Source: Mastigamoeba balamuthi
Lineage: Eukaryota; Evosea; Mastigamoebida; Mastigamoebidae
NCBI GenBank assembly: GCA_902651635.1
Contig: CACRSC010000075.1
Coordinates: 474,244 to 538,243, forward strand
Length of the DNA: 64,000 nucleotides
Direction of reading: 5' to 3'
Shown one piece after another: positions 29,501-39,062 of this stretch. The notes under the pieces are model-generated. The model did not search any database, was not told the origin of the DNA, and was given only the letters and a program-made list of their open reading frames with translations. Numbering within the stretch: position 1 is the stretch's first letter; each line of letters begins with the position of its first letter. A program made the position numbers and the translations under genes.

Positions 29501-30848
29501 GTCGTGGTCAGATCGGTACTTTGTCATTCAGTGGCTCTTTCCTGTTGCTCACAGCCCTCAGAAGAGGTCGGTGGAGTTCTTCAACATCCGCAGGGGTGAG
29601 CTGGAGCTGGGCCAGTGTCTGGGAAAAGGGCGCCGCGGATCGCTGTTCATGGCGGACTGGCACGGGACGACAGTGGCGGTGCGGGTGATCGACAAGAAGG
29701 CGACGCCCAAGGAGGACCAGCGGCTGATCAAGGAGGAGGTGCTGCTGCTGCACAAGCACCACCACCCCAACCTCCTCATGCTCATGGGCTACTGCGAGAC
29801 CAAGTCCGACCTCCTCGTTGTCATCGAGTACATGGAGGGCGGCACTTTGGCAGACTATCTGGAGAAAGAGAAGCGAATCTCCACGGTGTACTCGCTTGTT
29901 TCGATAGCATTTGTGCGGGAACCCGTTATTCGCCATACTGACTCAGTCGACAGGAAGTTGTTAAGGGGATTGCGTACCTGCACTCGTGCAAGCCACCCAT
30001 CGTCCACGGCAGCATCTGCACTCACAACCTCCTCGTCAGTGTCGGCAGTTACAATCATTTTCTCACACAGTCTCTCCAGATGGACGCCAAGGGGACAGTG
30101 AAGGTGTCGGACTTCTGGTTCAGTAGCAAAAAGGGTGCCCTCTCGTCATCGGGCAGCAAGTCGCTGAAGAAGGCAGTATGGCAGCCGCCAGAGGTGATCG
30201 CAGGCACGTTCCTGACGCCAGCGACCGACGTCTACGCATTCGGCATCGTCCTCTGGGAGCTCATCGCGCCAATCGAGATGACCCTGACCTCAACATCTTC
30301 TTCTGCCTCTGGCACAGTTTCGGAGAGCCATTCCTCTGTTCGCACAACCGCAGCAGCATCTGAGATGATGAGTGTTGGCCTGGGCGGAGTCGTCGAGATG
30401 CAAAGCACGCAGATGGGGCCTCCGGAGGTCCCGCCAAACGCGTCGCCCGAGGTCGCTGGCCTGCTGGAGCACTGCTGGCAGATGCAGCCCGAGAGGCGTC
30501 CTTCCATCTTCCAGATCCTGCGCAACTGGCCCACTACATTCGCTGTGCATACCTGCAAGTCTTTGTTCCCCGTTTCTAACACGCAATTCTCAGTCACTTG
30601 GCGCGTTCGAGATACCACGCGAGCTGGACCTGGCCTCTGCTGGAAGTGGCTCAGGCGTATCACGCCATTCGAGCAACAGTGGGCGCAACGATGCTGGCGC
30701 TAGCGCTCGCAAGGCCACCGCAGGGGACCTAACCGACGAGATGATGGCCGCGTCTATGCTGTCGATCATGCCGCACATGGACGACCGAGCATCGGCGCAG
30801 ATCCAGCTGCACATGCTGCCAGACCAGGCCACTCCAGGCGGCTCCTGA
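26528..30848 (+). CDS. Receptor pseudokinase family, copy 2 (one-base frameshift)
   Basis: The ten exons are 26528-26824, 26938-27136, 27261-27483, 27530-28507, 28556-28715, 28794-29515, 29562-29912, 29954-30034, 30080-30544 and 30594-30848. The start could instead be the ATG at 26597 (MLLLLLACSAAAV). Encoded in order: signal peptide, two periplasmic-binding-like modules, one transmembrane helix (LIVGIGVALVVCILVLAVVV), a kinase-homology domain and a tail with DEMMAASMLSIMP. The kinase has an intact glycine loop (GKGRRGS) but VAVRVI in place of VAIK, HGSICTHN in place of HRDLKxxN, and DFW in place of DFG. Exon 6 is 722 nt, one short of a multiple of three; the frame shifts near 28917-28922, so this copy may be a recent pseudogene or carry a sequencing error. 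The donor of exon 4 is GC. Confidence 0.85.
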
Positions 30849-31154
30849 TCTTTCTCTGGTGGATGACAGAGGGGATGCAGTTCGGTCACCTACCGTATGG
30901 CTCGACAGAATGAAAGCAGGGCAGTCCCCTGGCCCACTGGCAATGATGCACCAACACCTCAGCGCTCAGCGGTCACCCTCGGCACTCTTTATGCAGGAGA
31001 ACGGCACTCTCTCCTTATTCCCAGGAAAGGTAACACAGGTGCAGACACGCCCGCGCGATCACATGAGCCCTTTTTTCGATCAGACGGGGGATATCGAGGA
31101 GTGCTGCGACTTGAATCAACTGTTCATCCCAAGTGAATCTCGCTCCCCGCCCTT
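30849..31154. other. Intergenic or 5' part of the Crinkler-like gene
   Basis: An open frame starting near 30859 runs through the stretch, but I could not connect it to the downstream gene. It may be promoter and 5' leader. Confidence 0.4.
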
Positions 31155-33495
31155 GTGCACACCGCCTTCCGCGCGAATGAGCACCGATTCCCCGGACTCT
31201 GTGAGCCACGCTGCCCTGCCGTCCCTTTCACTCCCTCGACCTCGGCTGCTGAGGCCCTTGGGCAGTGGAGCAAGTTCAGGCGGCTCGTCGCGACGCTGCC
31301 CTTCCCCGAGAGCGCCGACCTGGCATCTCTCCAGGACACCATCGCGAGCTCCAGGCCGCTTCTCGCCTTTCTCGAGCAATGCCCCGAGCCCCTGAGCGAT
31401 GCGCATCAGCAGTGCCTCTTGGAGACGGGAAAGCTCCCAGCGGCCCTGCTGCTCGAGCGAGCTGACGAGCGGCTGAAGGCGGTACTCGGCACCTCTCGAA
31501 ACCCGCTGTCTCCCGCTCAAAGAGGAATCAACAGATGGAGCACGTCCACCTCCTGGCTCAGGCGTGTGGCAATTCAGAGGCCACAGCAGCACTGCTCTCC
31601 TCGATCGAGGTGGCGCTCATCGGAGACTTGTGGGACCCACATACTGTTCTGTCCATGCGTACCCTTGGCGGAGTACTCTCGGTGCTGCATCTACAACGTT
31701 CGCCTGTCCCCCCACGCGTCCCTCCAGATTTTTCAATTCGTAGCTCATCTGAATCCCACGTCGTTTGTCTGTCCAGCGGTATCCATTATGTCGGAATCCG
31801 CCCTGGGGTTTGTCATCCCACATCGGATGTCTTACGACCAATTCGTCCTCAGGTCTCGCCCCCTCGAGCTGTCGACCTTCACATCACGTACCACTACCGG
31901 AGCGACTATTCTCCAGCAGAGCCCCGTCGCTCCGGATGACCTATTGCCTTGTGGATCCGAGGCTGAGGAACTCAGGTGGGGAGACGACGCCACTTGGGCC
32001 GGTATTTCTATGATCTACGAAGAAGATGATAATGACGAAAGGGCTCTCGGCCTGCTGGTAGGCATTACAACGCACACCCATCAGTAACCATCTCTTCCCA
32101 CTTCTGATCCACCAGGCCAAGTTCGAGATACTGTGCGACAGCGTACCTGCAAGAGCGCCCTTCCAGTGGGTGTCACTGGGGAATGTAGAGCAGGAAGAGA
32201 TCGGCAGAGTCGACTGCCTGCTGGTTCCGCAAGGCCTCGAGGGTACCGAGTCCACGTACTTCACCGCCCAGCAGATGATCGCGGTGGCAGAGCCAAAAAA
32301 TAAGCAAAAGAGAGCAAAGAAGCAGAGCCATTTCGGTGCCGAAGGTCTGCCAGCAAGCCGCATTCCACACAACTCAATCCATCCAAGCTGATTCTGTCTG
32401 CAATGTGTGCTTGGACGACCAGACATTGGAGAGGCTGCGGAGTACGCGAGACACGTTCTGAGGCACTCTGCCTCGACTGTGCGAGAGCGCGTTATCTTCT
32501 TTGTGACCGACCTCGACGACATCCAGATCTTCTCGGTCTCTCGCCGCTCGGATGCGCTGGACCCGTACCGGTCTGTTGGCATCTGCGAGGCAGCAGCAAC
32601 TGGGGATGTCGTAGCGCGACTGACTTCGCACTGCCTGCAGATACCAGAGGACGGAGGTCCTTCATGGAGCACTGAAGTGGCTCACTCGTGCCATTAATAT
32701 GCCAAGCGACTTCTACACGCTGAAGTTGAGGACACACGGCGTGCCGCTGCAGACGCTCTCGTTCTTGGGCGAGGGAGAAACGAGCCAGGTCTTCCAGGCG
32801 ACATTGGACGGCGATGAGGTCGCCGTCAAGGTTCTGCGCAAGGAGTTCATCACCAGCAGCACGCCCTGCGGCCTTATCAGGAACGAGGCTGCTGTCCTAC
32901 AAAATCTTGCTGGCATCTCCGGGGTCCCTGAGCTCGTTTCAATTTGCGACGAGGGCTTCGTGTTTGTCATGAAGCCCTGCGCCAACCTGTTGGTCCCGCA
33001 GAGTCCCTCGCTGCCGTTTCTGCGGGACACGTTCTCGAAGCTCGTCCACGAGAGGGGCTATGTGCATCGCGACATATGTCCCGCGAATATCGTGGTGCTG
33101 GAAAGGGCGCCATTGTTCACCCCGGGATCTAACCCGACTAACCCCTGCAGATCGCCGGAGACACGCCTACCCTCATCGACTGGGGGCACGCCGTGAGAGC
33201 AAACGTCCAGTCTCCCTACTACGGCTCGTTGTGCACCGCATCGGACCGCGTGCTCGAGGCGCTCTGCACCGAGAGGGTTGTCAGGGTCACACCCGCCGAT
33301 GACCTGGTGTCCCTGGTGCGCGCGTGCTTGCTCAGCGTCATGCCCGGCATTGTCCCGCGAAACTCTGGTGCGCGGGAGCTCTTGCAGTTCTGGAGAGCTG
33401 GAAGTGTCTCGCTTTGGGCCCGTGCGACCGAAGCCGCAGCTTGCGGGAACTACCCTGCTCTCAAGCAGTTCTTTGCCGACCTCAGCCCGTACTGA
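31155..33495 (+). CDS. Crinkler-like protein with kinase domain
   Basis: This is a multi-exon gene with an uncertain start. The first recognisable exon (31240-31520) encodes ALGQWSKFRRLVATLPFPES and LLERADERLKAVLG. Later pieces encode AKFEILCDSVPA, GNVEQEEIGRVDCLL and RVIFFVTDLDDIQIFSV. The best part begins at about 32641: TEVLHGALKWLTRAINM, then a kinase-like domain with FLGEGETSQVF (glycine loop), VAVKVL (ATP lysine kept), GYVHRDICPANI (catalytic Asp kept) and, after an intron ending at 33151, TLIDWGHAV (metal-binding Asp kept). It ends at the TGA at 33493. HRDI.P.N plus LIDWG is typical of kinase-type Crinkler C-terminal domains. That assignment is from memory of the family and needs a profile search. 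It lies between receptor copies 2 and 3, in the same direction. Confidence 0.5.
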
Positions 33496-33818
33496 GGCTC
33501 TGTGACCTCCACTTCCTCTTCCCCGATATCTTTCATACAAAGAGCGGTGGGATCAATCGGTGTGCCCTGCGATTGCAACAACACTCCTCGGCTGTTACTG
33601 GAAGCCCCGGTCTGTGATGCTGTGCAAGGTCTCGTGAGTGTCGTCCATAAGAAGCACAAAGCTCCAAATACCGGAGTGCTGTCAGGCTGCGCTCCGAGTC
33701 AAAAGTATCTGCCGAGGCAGGCAACGTGTCGCGACGTGAGAACAATCGTCCGAGTTCGCGAAACAGCTCACATTCTCAATTTCACCGCAACAGCACCCGC
33801 TCCCCCATCCCGCCCTCC
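33496..33818. other. Intergenic / promoter of receptor copy 3
   Basis: No gene is seen. GC is lower than in the coding sequence on either side. Confidence 0.5.
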
Positions 33819-36800
33819 ATGCGAGAGCACCACGCTGCGCTGCGGTCTGTGTCTGCCGCGGCTGCTTGTACAGCGTTTCTGATCGCGGGGTGCTCAGCAC
33901 TTCCAGATCCCCCGGTGAGCAGCGTCTGCGCTACTCTCCAGGAGGTCGTCGTGGGCATCTCCGTCGACGCCACAACGATGCAGCAGAACATGGCCAATGG
34001 CCTCAGCGCCGCCCTGGCGGAGGCCAGCCCGCTCACCAAAGTCCCCCTGAAGCTGCGGACGCTGAGCGGTGGAAGCAGCGGAGAAGACGTGCGCCCCACT
34101 GGCGCCCTCTCCGAGCCTCAGACTCGGCTGCTCGTTTTGAAACTGTCTTATCGGCGAGTGACACTGGACATGGGCGGCCTGCAGGTCCAACTCGCCGCCA
34201 ACGTCGAGAAGCTCGTCAGGGACGAGTGCGCGTTCGTTGTGGTCGGGATGCCGGGCAACACTGCGGACGAGATCAGAGTGATGGCGACCCTCGGGAAGTA
34301 CAACGTGCCGCTCGTCAGCACCCTCACGGGCAGCGAGGACCTACGCGACCTGAAAAACCACCTCGGAGTGTTCAAGCGCAATGGTGCGCCCCCGCCCGGC
34401 TGCTCCATTCGCAACTGTGACAGCTACACGAACCGCTGCGACCGGGGGGCCGCCCTCACGCGACTCACCGCGACGATAAGGTGCGGAAGTGCGGCTGCCG
34501 CTGGTGGTCAACGTGCGGGCGTCAGGGGGCGACGAGCTGAACGAGATGCTGCAGGTGCTGTCAAGCGACTGGGCGACGCTGGGCTCGGTGTCGCTGCTGG
34601 CGCACAGCACGCCGTTCGGCAACTGGTCGCACAACTACACCGACTCGGTGCTGCGCTCCCTGGCCAACACCTCGCTTCTCACCACCGCCTTCATCCCGGC
34701 CGACAAGTGCGCTGATGGCTTCCTCGCCGAACACTGCAGCCACCTTGCCTGACAGCCTTGCCTTGCGCAGCCCCACGGAGACGCAGTACAGGACGGCCGC
34801 TGCCGAGCTGTTCCCCCCGGGGAAGGAGCACCCCAAGGCTGTGCTCGTGTGCACCCACGCAGGGGTGACCTGGCGGATCATACGGTGGCTCGCGGTCGTC
34901 ATGGACGTCCACAACACCAAGTTCTACCTCGCTTCGTGGGCCTCTGCCTCGACCTTCTCCGTTATGCTCAACCGTGTCCCCGAAGTCCGCGAGCGACTCC
35001 TGCGCAACGGCATCTCGCTCTACTTCACGCAGAGCATGCCCTTCCCCACGCCCCCTCCCGACAGGCTCGCAGCCTCTGCATCGCTTCTGCAGCGCTTCAA
35101 CGAAAACAGCGCGGTGACGATCAAGTCGCACGCGGCGCTGGAGGGGTACCTGACGGGCTGGTTCATCTACGAGGCCATCCAGCAGACCGTCGCCCGCTAC
35201 GGCCTCCCGCTGACCCGCGTAGACTTCCTGACGACGGTGTTCGTCGACGTGCGGACGTTCAACGTGCTGGACGTGCGGCTGGGGCCCTACGGCGACGGCG
35301 GGCTCAGCGGAGGCGCGGGGTCGCGCCAGGGGACGGCAGAGGCGTGCAACCAGGGCGTCCACGAGGTCTTCATGACGCGGTATAACCTCAGCGACAGCAC
35401 GCTTGCGCAGATGCCCGGCTCGTCGCTGCGCTTCGACGGCTGCAGGACTCCGCGGGTGAGCTCCCCCGACGTCGTCACCGAGGTGGCCATGGCCGTCTCC
35501 CAGGCGTCGGCGGGGGACATGGCCGCGCGCTCTGGCCTGCTGGGCGCCATCCGGTACCACAACTCGCAGGGGGCCGACGCTGTGGTGATGCTGAGGACCG
35601 CAGCTGCCATCCCAGCGCGGGAGGTGCGGCAGTGGAGGGCGGGAGGGCTCGTAGCGCTCGTCAGCCCACGACTCGAGAGCCCGCTGGACGCCGACAGCCT
35701 CGCTGGCGTCGCTTTGATCAGCCCCACCCCAGGCTACCACGCACTGCGCCGCCCGTTTGACCGGCACGCGGCACTCTGCATGGCCCTCGCTGACCGTCTG
35801 GCGCCCCGCAGGAGAGTTGTCAACCTGTTCCCCTCAGCCAGCGACGAGGCGGCTGCGGCGTTCCTGTTCTTCCGTGCAAAAAACGTTAGTCGCGTGACAG
35901 TGATTGTCAACAGCGACAGCGAGCACTCGCAAGAATGCAGCAAGGTCATCTCCAAGCACATAAACACAACCGTACGCAGCTGCCTGACACCCTTCTGGCT
36001 GCTGACTGCCCTGAGCAGGGGGTGTCCTTGAAAACTGTTAACGAGGACGCGACGTCGTTCATCCTCCGCTCGTCTGCGGCAACGGCGGGGGCGTTCTTCG
36101 TCATTGGTGGCACTCTGGACTCGAGCCTTCTCACCGGCGTTTCCATACCGAGGCTCCTCAACTCCGAGGTTGTAGATACCTCCACGGACACCGACGAACC
36201 CATCCCTGCGGTCGAGAGCGCCACGTTCCGTCTACGCGTGTCGCCGCCGCTGAACAACTTCTCTACGTACTCGGGTCTGCGCAGGGACTACGCGCGGTGG
36301 GTGTCGTCCGAGGGCACTGACGACAGGGCCTTCGAGAGCTTCATCGTCGGCAGGTTCCTCTCGCTCGTCGTCGAGCACGCGCGCCTGCGCCACGGGGGCG
36401 CACAGGTGACTGTGGAGGACCTCGTCGAGGCCGTGTACTCCAAGAGCACATTCGACATCGGTGGCCTGCAGATTGGGCCCTTCGTCGGGAGAAGCAGGGA
36501 CACGCTGGACAACTGCAACCAGGGCCTCGACACTGTATACGTCGTCCAGGGGGTGCGGGGACAGCGCATCGCACACTCTTTCCGTGTAGGACACTGCGGC
36601 AGGGACTACGTCGACCCCCCGGTGGTGCGAACAAGCGACCCCCTCGGCCTAATCCTCGGCCTCGGAGTGGGTCTGGGAGGCGCTGTGGTTCTCTGCATGG
36701 TTGCTATCGCAATCACATTGTGGCGATCGGTACGTATTGTCCTGCGAGGGTTCTGACTCACCTACGGAAATAGAGGACTACAGAGTTCTTTCTCATCCGA

Positions 36801-38019
36801 AAGGGAGAGCTGGAGCTGGGAAAATGCCTTGGCCAGGGGTGGTTCGGGGCGGTGTACATGGCCGACTGGCACGGGACGACAGTGGCGGTGCGGGTGATCG
36901 ACAAGAAGGCGACGCCCAAGGAGGACCAGCGGCTGATCAAGGAGGAGGTGCTGCTGCTGCACAAGCACCACCACCCCAACCTCCTCATGCTCATGGGCTA
37001 CTGCGAGACCCGCAACGAGCTCCTCGTCGTCACAGAGCACACGGAGGGGACACTCGCAAGCTACCTGGCAAAGGAGAAGCGATTCTCAAGTGTTTTCGCT
37101 CTCATCTCACTTGCATTTGTACGTCATGGCTGGCACACCCACGACTGACTCCACTTGAATGGCAGGACGTTGTAAAAGGAATTGCTTACATGCACTCGTG
37201 CAAGCCACAGATTATACACGGAAGCATCTCCACTCACACTCTTCTCGTACGTATTATGGAACACACACTGTGCTCATCAAGTAAACACAGATGGACGCCA
37301 AGGGGACTGTGAAGGTGTCGGACTTCTGGTACAGCAACAAGAGGGGCGCCTTCTCGTCGTCGGGCAGCGGCAAGTCGCTGAAGAAGGCAGCGTGGCAGCC
37401 GCCAGAGGTCATCGCTGGCACGTTCCTGACGCCGGCCACTGACGTCTACGCCTTCGGCATCGTCCTCTGGGAGCTCATCGCCCCTCCTGACATGACGACA
37501 TCCTCGTCCTCCTCGTCCATGGAATTTCAGGCATCTGGGCCCCCATCCATGCACTCGATCAACACGGGCATCAGCGACACGGAAAGGCACAGTGTGGGCC
37601 TGGGCGGAATCGTGGCAGTGCAAGACTCGCGCCTTGGGCCTCCGGAGATACCGCCCAACGCGTCGCCTGAGGTCGCAGACCTGCTGGAGCACTGCTGGCA
37701 GACACAACCCGAGAGGCGCCCCTCCATCTTCCAGATCCTGCGCAACTGGCCCACCACATTCGCTGTGCGACATTCTGCGGGGGTTCATACGAGCGCTCAT
37801 CTTCCACGGCAGTCGCTGGGAGCGTTCGAAATCCCTTGCGATCTGGACATGGCCCCCGCTGCAGCCCCGCTCAGCCCGAGCAACGGCGAGCACAACGCAG
37901 GCAAGCCATCGGCCAGCGGAGTGACGGATGAGATGATGGCCGCCTCGATGATGTCCATCATGCCGCACAAGGACGGCAGGGCATCTGTGCAGATGCAGGC
38001 GAGCATCGCAGGCCCGTGA
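33819..38019 (+). CDS. Receptor pseudokinase family, copy 3 (intact)
   Basis: The ten exons are 33819-34088, 34185-34383, 34481-34706, 34771-35763, 35812-35971, 36019-36729, 36774-37118, 37166-37246, 37291-37764 and 37813-38019, giving 1221 residues with no frame break. Module 1 (residues about 30-450) contains YNVPLVSTLTG, LVVNVRASGGDE and LEGYLTGWFIYE. Module 2 (about 460-815) contains VSPPLNNFSTYSG, AFESFIVGRFLS and NCNQGLDTVYVVQG. The transmembrane helix is at about 825-850. The kinase-homology domain is at 860-1153 with GQGWFGAVY, VAVRVI (Lys to Arg), IIHGSISTHT (HRD Asp to Ser) and DFWYSN. The tail carries TDEMMAASMMSIMPHKD. Exon 4 ends at a GC donor. The segment 36864-37010 is identical to 29655-29801 of copy 2. 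Confidence 0.92.
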
Positions 38020-39062
38020 CTGGTACTCCTCTCGCGAGCACACTCCACCACCCCACCACTTCCACGACACATGAGCTCGTTCGCCCAAGTGAGCGCCAAT
38101 TAGATTTAACCTGTTCAATTCGTCGCAGCGCTGCCAGCGCCATACGATTACGTTACTTTCCAGAGGGCGGGGTAGTGGAGGATGTAGGCCGGATCGTTGA
38201 GGTCGTGCGGGTCGTCCACGCGGCGCGAAGAAAAGTCGCTGCGACTGCAGACAGGCGTGTCCACAGCGGCCAGCCACTGGCCGCTAGAACCGCGTCGACG
38301 CAGCCACAGAAAGGCAGGCGGTCTGGAGGCGCCGCCTCGCCTGAGCCTCTTCTCCCTGTAGAGGCCGAACGACACCCGCGTGTTCATTGCCATCTCGTCG
38401 CCACAGCAGCAGCAGCGACAGCACACGGCTACGCTGCTGCCACGGGTCCCTCAGCACGGCGCAGGGCGCCTGATGCGTCGCCAGCATCAACGTCACGCGG
38501 CGCTTCTGCGCGTCCCGCTGAGTCGCGGTGCACGCGGTGCACAGGGGCGAGCACCCGCGAAGGCGACGAACTCGGCGACAGACGCGAGACGCCTGCGCAG
38601 CGCTTCTGGCGAGAATCACGCTGCAGGTGCGGACGTGCGCTGGCCACTGGCGCTTGCGATGAGCGGAGGCGCAGCAGAGGGACCGAGCTCTTCCGGTTCC
38701 AGAGCCAAAATGGTCCAAACGGGATGGAGGGCTCAGCTGGGCTCTCTGAGGCCGACGCACCACAGCGTCCCTCTGCCAAGGTTTAGCAGTGCCACCTACA
38801 CGCGGACCGCTTCCACATCCCCTGTGGGGGTGCCACGCTGGGCCATGCCAACCGCAGGCCCCCGAGGAAACAGACTTCTTCTCTTTTCCGCCGGGTGACA
38901 CGCGTCCCCCGACACGCAAGAACCGCCACCGGGCACCCGCGGCGATTTCCTCAGTGGCAGTTCAGGAAACCTCATTCCCGTTCAGCAGCCCAACAGACAC
39001 CCTCTGACGCTACACTCGAATCTTCGCGTTCTCTGTTCGCGACACCCCACTGCACCAGACCA
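38020..39062. other. Intergenic, no firm gene
   Basis: About 1 kb lies between receptor copies 3 and 4. On the minus strand a frame ending at 38148 reads VDDPHDLNDPAYILHYPALW, which looks protein-like and could be the last exon of a small gene. The upstream frames (to about 38900) give no consistent splice model or domain. The 3' half should hold the promoter of copy 4. Confidence 0.35.

Noticed and set aside
30594-30848. A guanylyl cyclase domain after the kinase-homology domain
   Set aside because: The frame ends within 60-120 residues of the kinase domain in all copies and no cyclase motif is present downstream.
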